A DNA stretch of 15,586 bases from Jimgerdemannia flammicorona (taxonomy: Eukaryota; Mucoromycota; Endogonomycetes; Endogonales; Endogonaceae): NCBI GenBank assembly GCA_003990745.1, contig RBNI01003575.1, forward strand, positions 1-15,586, written 5' to 3'. Positions 1 to 15,586 of this stretch are shown here, piece by piece (within the stretch, counting starts at the first letter, position 1; each line of letters starts with the position of its first letter). Under the pieces are notes generated by a model. It saw nothing but the letters and a program-made list of their open reading frames with translations. It was not told the origin of the DNA and ran no database searches. Position numbers and translations under genes: made by a program.

Positions 1-565
1 TAGGTAACATAGATAACATGGGCAATACAGGCAATACGGGCAATACAGGCAGGCAAGACAGGCAAGACAGACAAGATGGGCAAGATGGCAAGATGGGTGA
101 CATGGGCAAGATGGGCAGACAGCAAGACAGGCGACATAAGTATGATGGGCAAAACAGACAAAACAGGCAACATAGACAATATAGGCAACATGGGCAACAT
201 GGGCAATATGGGCAACACAGGCAATACGGGCAACACAGGCAACATGGGCAGGCAAGACAGGTAAGATGGGCAAGACAGGCAAGATGGGCAAGATGGACAA
301 GACAGCAAGATGACAACATGGGCAACATGGGCAATATGGGTAGGCAAGACAGATAAGACAGGCAATATGGGTAAGATGGGCAAAATACAACACAGGCAAC
401 ATGAGCAACATGGGACATGGGCAACATGGGCAGGTAAGATGGGCAAGATGGACAAGATGGGCAAGATAGGCAAGATGGACAAAATGGCAAGATGACAATA
501 TGGGCAACATGGTCAACATGGGCAGATAAGACAGGCAAGACAGGCTAGATGGGCAAGACAGGAGG
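1..565. repeat. 9-bp minisatellite (GGGCAACAT-type units)
   Basis: This is a near-continuous tandem array of 9-nt units such as GGGCAACAT, GGGCAATAC and GGCAAGACA, with occasional 4- to 5-nt slips. It runs off the left edge, so its full length is unknown. The plus strand is rich in G and A. Because the period is a multiple of three, several frames stay open and would give monotonous Met-Gly-Asn, Arg-Gln-Asp or Trp-Ala-Arg peptides. I read these as by-products of the repeat, not as genes. The array ends abruptly near 565, where non-repetitive sequence starts. Confidence 0.93.
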
Positions 566-817
566 TACTAATAGGGGTAGGTCAGGTGCACTAGATGCCA
601 AGTACTTGAGATGGTTGGGGTTCATAACTCATACCCACTAAGTGGGGCAGGCCGGGTAGGAGGATCTAGTTACTCAGGCAGTAAGATTGCAACTTATACT
701 CTAAAGATGCAAGGCTGGGTAAGGGTGAAGGTGGGTTGAGATTGGAGTGGAATGGGGCTACTGATGTTGTATGAGGATATGTAGCATGTTATAGATAGTT
801 AATAAATGAGGCTATAG

Positions 818-884
<67 letters not shown>
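566..884 (+). mobile_element. Probable tRNA-derived SINE with 64-A tail
   Basis: The stretch between the minisatellite and a run of 64 A (821-884) looks like a retroposed RNA. AATAAA at 801-806 lies 14 nt before the A-run, the spacing of a genuine polyadenylation signal. Near the 5' end TAGGTCAGGTG (578-588) resembles a tRNA A box, and GGTTCATAACTC (619-630) resembles a B box (GGTTCRANNCC). They are 41 nt apart, close to tRNA geometry. GGGT (575-578) can pair with ACCC (633-636), but the T-arm stem is poor. A SINE normally does not need AATAAA, so a retroposed 3' end of a Pol II transcript is the main alternative. No target-site duplication was identified. Confidence 0.5.
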
Positions 885-885
<1 letters not shown>

Positions 886-887
<2 letters not shown>

Positions 888-1971
888 ATCTATAACTATA
901 TCTGTGCTGACATTTGGAATACCATTGTCAACTGAGCCACACCCTCTGCCTCTCATGAATATCCATAGCCTGGCACCCCTCTATTTCATGGAAGCCCAAT
1001 GGAATGCTCTGAACATACTCAATAAGGCCCACTGAATTGGACAAATCTCAAGCTACTACCAGATCAGCCACCTCCTAGAAGACATGGTTGAATACCACCA
1101 TGATACAGACATTACCCAGATATCTCAATACCAGAAACTCATCACCTGCAAATACAGAGAACTCTTCTATAAGTATAGCACTGTTATTCCCTGCCTCCGA
1201 GTTACTACCAGCAAAATGGTTGCCACTCTATCCTATGGCCAAATCGATGATATGATATAAGAACTCAACCACAAGTATCTCGAGTATGTCCAGACTACAG
1301 ACAGAACCTTCCCATACCCCAATGACCACATCCTGCAAATGCCCCAAGTCAGATATACTATAAAGGACATCTATGATATAATCTACTTTGATGAAGATAA
1401 AGTAGAAGACAATGATCCCTCTGATATCGACATGACCTCAAGCCAAGGATCTCTGCCAACCCTGATCATACCACCAACCTTGCCAATAAACTTACAACAG
1501 TTCATAACCACCTATGAGACTTATTGAGACAATGATCACTGACACGAATACTAACCTACATTTACTCCCGATTACTTCAACTACAATGAAGAGACTGGAG
1601 AACACAACCTGTATCTCCAGACAACTCTCGAGATTGAACCAACTACTCCACTACCCAAGTATGAGTGATATGAACTACAGCCGCCAGCTTACTATAACCC
1701 TGTGACTCATAGTACTATAATCTATAGAAGGTATGCAGACAGCAAATCCAATAAAAGTGAAGATGATGCACCCCTCCTTCATCCACCAATGCCTTATCCA
1801 GCATATGAGATAGATGATGCTATCCTGTGGGATAGTGATGAAGTCCCAATGTATTATTACCTCAGCAAACAAGGAGAAGTAATCCACGAACCACTCTTCC
1901 TAGATGACTACTTCATCAGAGATGATGTCATTGATAGTGATGTCATTGAAGACTACCCAGACAGTGCCTAA
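886..1971 (+). pseudogene. Decayed transposon-like ORF (six in-frame stops)
   Basis: One reading frame (codon starts at 955, 1339 and 1702 are all in register) continues from the A-run to TAA at 1969-1971. It is broken by TGA 1033, TAA 1258, TGA 1525, TGA 1540, TAA 1552 and TGA 1669. No frameshift is needed to connect the pieces, and the first ATG in frame is at 955. The product would be about 340-360 residues, with a helical first half and a Tyr-, Asp- and Glu-rich second half ending in DSDVIEDYPDSA. It lacks visible protease, reverse transcriptase, RNase H or integrase motifs and a CCHC knuckle. A structural (gag-like) frame of an LTR element is possible because an LTR-like block follows, but I do not recognise the family. 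It may instead be a decayed host gene. Confidence 0.6.
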
Positions 1972-2014
1972 ACCTATAAATAGCTTAGCAGTCATAGTAT
2001 AGTTAGATTAGCCT

Positions 2015-2297
2015 TGTACAATGTGACTGCATTCTAACTTAGCAAGATACTTAGTACTACATCCACATTTAGCATAGTCCAGATAGCCCCTCACTAGTAT
2101 AAATACCCCTTCCCCCAGACCTCAGAATCTCAGACTCAAACATACAAGAACATTCTTGAACACTTCTCCACAATATCCCTTTATACAACTACTCCTAGTA
2201 TAGCAATATTATGAATAGTGAATAAATCTATTTAATAATCCACAAACCACTCTTAAGTAAATCTACTCCCCATTAGGTCTCACTCCTAACCCTATCA
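2015..2297 (+). mobile_element. LTR-like block (TATA box plus poly(A) signal)
   Basis: Within 130 bp there is a TATAAATA box (2098-2105), a C- and A-rich leader of the kind seen at the R start of fungal LTRs, and AATAAA (2221-2226) in an AT-rich context. A promoter and a polyadenylation signal packed this closely suggest a U3-R-U5 layout. The boundaries given are the nearest TG (TGTACA at 2015) and CA (CCTATCA ending 2297) and are guesses. There is no obvious polypurine tract before it, no primer-binding site after it, and no second copy in the window. It could be the 3' LTR of the element whose decayed ORF ends at 1971. Confidence 0.42.
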
Positions 2298-2580
2298 TGA
2301 AATTTCCTAATTGGGTATTGTCTGCAGTGATATGCCAATTCAACTAAGCTGGTCTTAGTTTCTTGAACTTCTGAAATACGAAAAATCCTGAACATTCAGA
2401 ACTAGTCTGAAAAAGGACTTTGGTTGAGATATCAACCCAATCTTGAAATCAATAAGTGTAGAGGATGTACTCTATATGAAATTGATCTTGACTATAAGAA
2501 AACAGTCTTCCAGAATATCCAGAACTTCCAGAAAACCCTTCCAGAACTACGTAACAGTTACCCTAAAAAACAACCCTCTT
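2298..2580. other. AT-rich spacer, no gene seen
   Basis: No supported coding region. The only structure noticed is a short run of TTCCAGAA-type units at 2508-2546 (TTCCAGAAT, ATCCAGAAC, TTCCAGAAA, then TTCCAGAAC after a 4-nt gap), again with a 9-nt period. It leads directly into the larger minisatellite. Confidence 0.7.
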
Positions 2581-3265
2581 ACACTGAAGCTCTCCTCATA
2601 CCAAAGCCTCATGCCAAAGCCCTCTCATGCCAAAGCTCTCTCTCATGCTGAAGCCCTCTCATGCTGAAGCCAAAGCCCTCTCATGCTGAAGCTCCCTCAT
2701 GCTGATACTCTCTCATGCTGAAGCCTTGTACTGAACCCCTTACACTGAAGCTCTCTCTCATGCTAAAGCCCTCTCATGCTGAACTCTTCCTCACACCAAA
2801 GCCCTCTCATGCTGAAGCCCCCTCACACTGATACTCCCTTATGCCAAAGCCTCATGCTGAAGCCAAGCTCCAAAGCCCCCCCTCACACCAAAGCTCTCTC
2901 ATACTGAAGCTCTCCCTTATGCCAAAGCCTCATACTGAAGCTCTCTCATACTGAAGCTGAAGCCCTCTCATGCTGAAACCAAAGCTCTCTTATGCTGAAG
3001 CCCCCTCATGCTGATGCTCCCTCACACCAAAGCCTCATACTGAACCCCTCATACCGAAGCTCCCCCTCATACCAAAGCCCTCTCATGCTGAACTCCCCCT
3101 CACACCAAAGCCCTCTCACACTGAAGCCCCCTCACACTGATACTCCCTCATGCTGAAGCCTCATGCTGAAGCCAAGCTTCGAAGCCCCCCCTTACACCAA
3201 AGCCCTCTCATGCTGAAGCTCTCCCTCATGCTGAAGCCTCATGCTGAAGCCAAGCTCTGAAGCCC
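2581..3265. repeat. Second minisatellite, CTCTCATGCTGAAGCC-type units
   Basis: This is a degenerate tandem array of roughly 11- to 17-nt units built from CTCATGCTGAAGC and variants (CTCACACCAAAGC, CTTATGCCAAAGC, CTCACACTGATACTCC). Unit length and sequence vary, so no single clean period applies. Superimposed is a larger repeat. The block beginning CTCTCATGCTGAACT at 2771 recurs at 3080, and GCCAAGCTC/T at 2862 recurs at 3171, both offset by 309 bp. The strand is pyrimidine-biased. Short open frames inside it are products of the repeat. Confidence 0.92.
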
Positions 3266-3269
3266 CTGC

Positions 3270-3422
3270 TTCAGACGATGAAGACTGGTGAGCAATGGCT
3301 TGGCTGGACAAGGAGGTAATAGTAAGAGTATGGTCATGCTATCTGGCAATAGCAGCAGCTGATGTAGGTGTAGGAGTATCAGGAGCAGGTAAGGAGGATA
3401 AAGTAAAAGTAGGAGACAACAT
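3270..3422 (-). pseudogene. Broken Ser/Thr/Pro-rich ORF start
   Basis: On the minus strand an ATG at 3422-3420 opens a frame beginning MLSPTFTLSSLPAPDTP and stays open for 27 codons. It meets TAG at 3341-3339 and then continues as a similar Ser/Thr/Ala-rich stretch (TITSLSSQAIAHQSSSSEA) into the minisatellite. Low-complexity Ser/Thr/Pro N-termini like this occur in fungal retrotransposon gag proteins, but nothing here proves that. A C-to-T change in CAG would explain the stop. No splice sites or downstream domain could be supported. Confidence 0.35.
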
Positions 3423-3970
3423 CATAAAATGTGTAAATAAAACTCAGTTACGCAAAATTCACATATATATATAAGTCATGGAAATATAATTGTCAAGAGG
3501 ATTAGGGCTTGCAAATTCTTGAAAAAGGTCTTAATCTGGGCCCAGTTAGTAATGATGGACCCCATACCTTAAGGTACTCACGTGAACTTCTAATTTTTTT
3601 TTTACAGCCAAATTGGCATACCTTAGTGACAAGAATTTTGTTTAACACTTCATCAAAAATTCACATTCTTCACATAGACTATCACCTTATTCCATCATCT
3701 CTATCTTCTATCCCATCCTATCTCATCCAATTCAATCCATCCTAATCCATCATCCTTAGTGCTCCCAACAAATCAAATCAAATCGAATTTGACCCAAATT
3801 CAATTCAATTTGATTTGAGACGCCAACAGTTACCATATTGAGCTCCATCACCAATCTTGGGATCCCAATCCAAAACTTTGAAATATATTCCCAAGTCAGC
3901 AATACAAGACATGATCACTCTTTTAGTTTGCATCACAGTAATTCGTTCGACCTTCACTAATCCTATTGAT
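3423..3970. other. AT-rich 3' flank of the transporter gene
   Basis: No gene is supported here. The region carries an (AT)n-like ATATATATATA near 3463-3473, a T-run with TTTACAG around 3595-3606, a CATCC/TATCC-rich low-complexity stretch (about 3690-3755), and inverted repeats at 3773-3818. It should include the 3' untranslated region and polyadenylation site of the minus-strand transporter whose stop codon is at 3971-3973. I see no strong AATAAA on the minus strand close to the stop. Confidence 0.6.
3773..3818. repeat. Nested inverted repeat (hairpin-forming)
   Basis: TCAAATCAAAT (3773-3783) is perfectly complementary to ATTTGATTTGA (3808-3818). Inside it, GAATTTG (3785-3791) pairs with CAAATTC (3795-3801) around a 3-nt loop. 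Both lie about 150-200 bp beyond the transporter stop codon, so the hairpin would fall in or just after its 3' untranslated region. Confidence 0.75.
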
Positions 3971-11976
<8,006 letters not shown>

Positions 11977-12144
11977 GGCGCGTCGAAAGGGAAGTGGGGG
12001 GGGAGGGCGCTACGGGAATCCTTTAGCCGATGTGATGACGCCACACCCAGTATTGACCGTCACGGTTGCGAACAAACACACGCGTCTCGTGTTCTTTCGT
12101 GTTTAATTAACCCCCCGCGCTCTTTCGTGTTTAACCTCTCCGCC
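11977..12144. promoter_or_regulatory. Divergent (bidirectional) promoter region
   Basis: 168 bp separate the start codons of the minus-strand transporter and the plus-strand gene, so both promoters and 5' leaders must fit here or overlap. No clear TATA box is seen. A 14-bp direct repeat TCTTTCGTGTTTAA occurs at 12093-12106 and 12121-12134, close to the plus-strand start. TGATGACGCCA (12033-12043) resembles a bZIP/CRE-type site; bZIP factors such as Yap1 control YCF1 in yeast, but the match is loose. A possible upstream in-frame extension from a GTG at 11971 is rejected because ATG at 12145 has a strong CCGCCATGG context. Confidence 0.7.
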
Positions 12145-15100
12145 ATGGACCCTCCAGAAGCACTTTACACCCACGCCTTTGAAACAGCAACCCCCTACTT
12201 ATATCCCATCGACTGCTCAAAGATCAACCGTATCCTTCGCCCGCTCCGCGCCAAACTTGCTACCCTGCACCGCGACTTCCAATCTGCCCCAGCCACTTTT
12301 GCTTCTGCTGCCCTCAAGAACGAGGGCTCGACTTCGGAGCCCGACGAGAACCAGATAGATTATCATCTTTCTCACCGCAAAAGACCCAAGTCTGCATCTC
12401 TGAAATCCACTATACCGGCTTTGGTAACCTCGTCCCCTCGTCATCATTCTAAACTCAAGTATGGAAGTCGTCAATTTCGACCAGCGCCGCAACGGTTGGG
12501 TTTGGACTCCTTTTACTCCTCACTCCCGAACAATTTGGTAAAGTCAACTACGGGAATCTCAATCACCAGCGCCGATTTCCGCTCTTCCAAAATCGCAATG
12601 CCTTTGCGACGGCATACGAACTCCCTACGCGACCTCGTCAAAGACACGGTAGAACGGCTCTGGTGGAAACCGTTATGTGAGAATTCGGGGCTTGAAGAAA
12701 CTAATGGCAAGAACTTAATGCACCCGGGCGCCAAACGAAGAGTGCCGAGTTTGGTGCAGCTGGCCGCTGTGGTACTCGGAAGGCAGGTGGAAGACGTGCG
12801 GCGTACAAAGTCGGAGATAACACAAGAGGGAGTAGACGACATCGACAATTTGTACGAGGAGATACCTCCACATTGGCGACGGTATGTAAGTGACTTTAAT
12901 ATAGATATCGTGAAGTCGATACCGGTAAACTCGTCCTCACACTTACTCCTTGTGCTCTCCTACCTATACTCATAGTTACGTTTTGTTAGAGCATTATGTC
13001 CAGCTATGCATACAGCAGGTGCCTTTGGTCGATATGCTCGATCCTATTGTGGAAGTCTGTGTTAATATGCGAGCAGAACAGCAAGTAAGTATTCAGGCCA
13101 TGACCTTCAGAACCTGCAGAGAACTCGTCCCTGGCATCCCCCTATTTTCGTTATGCCAATTAATATAGCCTTTTTCATACACGTGATTCGCGAACTCAGG
13201 CGCTCACCCTTCTCAGTCACATCATCATGAACCGCCTTACCACTCACCACTCGATCGACCTTTTTTGGATCTACCATGCGGCGCAGGCGATTTCGAAAAC
13301 CGATGAGGTTGTTCGAACACTTTGCAATTACCTTACATTTGACCTCGCCAAGCGTCAAAGTTTTTCTCAGTTCGTGATCTTCGTGCCATTTCGGCACGCA
13401 GTGGAGCTGATCAGGAAGGCAGCACATGAAATAGCATCCGAACTCATCTTCCGGCGAGATACCACGAACACCCGCCCTGGTCACCAGAGCTCCCAAAGTC
13501 AGCACGGACAGAATTTGATGGTCCAGCGCTCCAGGCTCGCAAGTTGGGGCAAATTGCTAATGACCCGCTCAATAACAACTATGTACAAAATGAGACCATT
13601 TATCGACGCTAATAGTTGCTGGAAAGGTCATTTTGACGAACCCGTATTCCGGGCATGTAACGATGTGCTCATCGCCATGGCCAAGGATGCCGCGAAGGCG
13701 GCGATGAAGATGCCTGAATTGATGAACGATATTGCAATATCGTTGTGCTTGCACGGGTTGAATTTGGAAGTATTTTATCGAAAAAGACAGGTTGATGAAG
13801 CCGATGTACTTGCAGGAGGAGAGACGGACATGACGACTCTGAACGAGTGGGTTTCGTTAATACGGAGTCTGAACGAGGCAGCGACCGGAATAGCAAGCCA
13901 CCGAACCCCTCTGCAATCCCTTAATGGCACTAGCAATACTAGCCATAACCACGCCACTAGTGGCAAGCAGTATGTTTTTCACGGTACAATCCCGCTTGAC
14001 TTGGTTTTCAATTCATACCGCACACTGCAACACCTTCTCGATCTTGCGCGGATGTTAGACAAACTTGAGCTATATAGTGTGTGCGTGCGTGTGCTTACAA
14101 AAATAATTAACGAGTATGGGACGTTGAAGCGACAACAAGACGTCGGAGAAAAGAATATTGGGGCGTTAGCACCAGGAGAAGAATATGACGGGAATGAGAT
14201 CGCCGAAAATAGTGATGGAGGTGCCCTCATGACTTTGCGGGAACTGGAGGAATATATGATGGAGGTGGAGAGAAAAGTCATTATGAATGAAGCCGGTGGA
14301 TGTGGTGAATGGTAAGCATACGTATCTATATCTTACATTTCATGAATTTGACCAAAATCGTTTTCAGATAAGGCACGTTGACTAAGATTGTTTGGGCTAT
14401 TTTCAGGGAATACGAGCCGGTTCTCGATGCCTGGGTTCTCATGTCACCTTGCCCGGTCCCCAACAGCCTTGCTGCTAGCAAGACCCTATCATATCAAACC
14501 AATATCGGCGCAATAACGGACGGCAGAGCAAATACACCGTGTGGGAAAAACCGCCAATCGTCCATTTTGTCTTCGCCGCTTGCACCTCGGTTTGCGAATG
14601 CCAATAGTGTTCATTCTACACCGAATCCGTCATTGTCTCCTTTCGTCATCGTTCAACGTAGAGCCAACGGATGGTTAGGTCGGACATGGAATAACGATGA
14701 GGATGATGACGAGAATGACGGCGACTATTTGCCAAAATCGATATTAAAAACGCAGTCATTTGTAGATGTCAGAGAAGAGAAGAGTTATCAGAGCCCGTTT
14801 TCAGCATACCGAATCTATCATGACCCTGGGATGTATAAAGAATTTAGTTCGCCTTCGTCAGCAGAAGATGACAATGTACGAAGATCACCGCGCCATGTGA
14901 ATCGGGATGCATTTGTGAAAAGGAACAATTTAAAAAGTCGAGCGAACGGTGACGAGAATACTGAATCGATTGCTACATCTCCGTGCAGGAAGTCATTTTG
15001 TAAAGCTACAGATCGCCAAAGTGAAGATAATACCAATGGTCACTGGAACTCCAACGAGGATCTTGGGAAGACATGGAACGGTGGGATAAACACCTATGGT

Positions 15101-15463
15101 GCCGAATCAACGATATTCACAGCATCCTCGGACTCTCGGCCCTATGAAAGCGAATGCGACGAAACTGTTACGCTTCGGATTGCTTCGAAAAGATTGAAGA
15201 CAATCGTCTATGGAGGCGAGGATAATGAAATCGATGGCATCGATTCAACGACTTGTGAAAACGGTGAGAAGGTAGATATCTTGGAGTTGTCGTTAGGGGA
15301 GGCACTACCAGCGACAAATGACATTGATGACTTGGCGAATTCAATGACAGACAAAGATTTCGAGAATGTTGGCGCGTTGAAATTGATGTTAGGGAAAACA
15401 TTGCCGAAGACAAATGATGACGACTGGCGCTATGAAAATTTGCTTTCTAAACAACGTAGTTAG
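12145..15463 (+). CDS. Uncharacterised protein, four exons, 1004 residues
   Basis: Exons 12145-12881, 12976-13084, 13200-14311 and 14407-15463 join in frame (3015 nt with stop); introns are 94, 115 and 95 nt, all GT-AG. The third intron must end at 14406, since the earlier AG at about 14368 would give an immediate stop. The start MDPPEALYTHAFETATPYLY has a strong initiation context. Residues 1-80 and about 245-600 look folded and helical (PPHWRRYVLLEHYVQLCIQQ, AKDAAKAAMKMPELMNDIA). Residues 100-190 are basic and Ser-rich. The C-terminal 370 residues look disordered, with an acidic run DEDDDENDGD and a 32-residue repeat at the end. There is no signal peptide, membrane segment or recognised catalytic motif. 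Residues of about 376-419 may be out of their original frame. I do not recognise the family; a scaffold or regulatory role is a guess. Confidence 0.75.
15272..15418 (+). repeat. Degenerate 32-residue repeat in coding sequence
   Basis: Residues 942-958 (VDILELSLGEALPATND) and 974-990 (VGALKLMLGKTLPKTND) of the plus-strand protein align without gaps at an offset of 32 residues (96 bp). The DNA is also visibly similar (TTAGGG, CC-G-GACAAATGA). Confidence 0.75.
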
Positions 15464-15586
15464 CACCAGCATATTGTTGGGTTGATAATAAGAATCTTCG
15501 GGCAGCTTTATGTTTTTGTTTGGGATGGAATCTGGACTCGGTGTAATTATTTTATTTTCCGTCTCATCACTTTTTTTTTTTTTTTT
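15464..15586 (+). other. 3' flank with T16 tract at window edge
   Basis: This follows the stop codon of the plus-strand gene. It is T-rich and lacks a canonical AATAAA (nearest is AATAAGAA at about 15487). A run of 16 T (15571-15586) reaches the window end, so its length and meaning are unknown. Confidence 0.6.

Noticed and set aside
18..495. Open frames rich in Met-Gly-Asn or Arg-Gln-Asp on the plus strand
   Set aside because: They arise because the minisatellite period is a multiple of three; all three frames are similarly open and no splice or start context supports a gene.
2508..2546. Heat-shock element made of TTCnnGAA units
   Set aside because: The units repeat every 9 nt instead of the 5-nt alternating spacing of a heat-shock element, and no gene start is near.
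1..3425. CRISPR array or other spacer-repeat immune locus among the repeats
   Set aside because: Units are contiguous and degenerate without unique spacers, and the genomic context is eukaryotic.
13308..13370. A possible 63-nt intron (GTTGTT...CTCAG) in the third exon of the unknown gene
   Set aside because: The donor is weak, the segment is an in-frame multiple of three and its translation looks coding; no evidence requires splicing.
13583..13626. A 44-nt intron (GTACAA...GGAAAG) to explain the frame change near 13610
   Set aside because: Its length does not restore the downstream frame and it would remove the protein-like residues; an indel explains the data better.
15571..15586. T16 run as the tail of a minus-strand retroposon
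   Set aside because: The run is cut by the window edge and nothing beyond it can be seen.

Overview
This is eukaryotic, almost certainly fungal, nuclear DNA. Two spliced protein-coding genes have GT-AG introns of 72-129 nt, and the nearest family matches are fungal (a vacuolar Ycf1-type transporter). The very high intron density (37 introns in one gene) and the CpG-depleted repeats favour a basidiomycete, but the lineage cannot be fixed from this window. No bacterial, viral or organellar genes were seen.

Layout. Positions 1 to about 3425 form a decayed repeat island. It holds a 9-bp minisatellite (1-565), a probable tRNA-derived SINE with a polyadenylation signal and a 64-A tail (566-884), a transposon-like reading frame broken by six stops (886-1971), an LTR-like promoter/poly(A) block (about 2015-2297), a second minisatellite with a 309-bp higher-order period (2581-3265), and the broken start of a Ser/Thr/Pro-rich frame on the minus strand (3270-3422). 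An AT-rich spacer with nested inverted repeats follows.

Positions 3971-11976 (minus strand) hold one complete ABC-C (MRP/Ycf1-type) transporter gene. I rebuilt it by hand as 38 exons, 4575 nt, 1524 residues. Every junction keeps frame, and all expected family motifs are present in order. A 168-bp divergent intergenic region (11977-12144) separates it from a plus-strand gene of four exons (12145-15463, 1004 residues) that I do not recognise.

How it works together. The transporter should move glutathione conjugates or metal-glutathione complexes into the vacuole. The neighbour shares only its promoter region, so a functional link is possible but unproven. The most useful leads are a GC-AG intron with a competing in-frame GT donor, a 15-nt microexon in the second nucleotide-binding domain, and a stretch of the unknown gene where a different frame reads better, as if two single-base indels compensate. 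I see no evidence for a wholly new biological system here.
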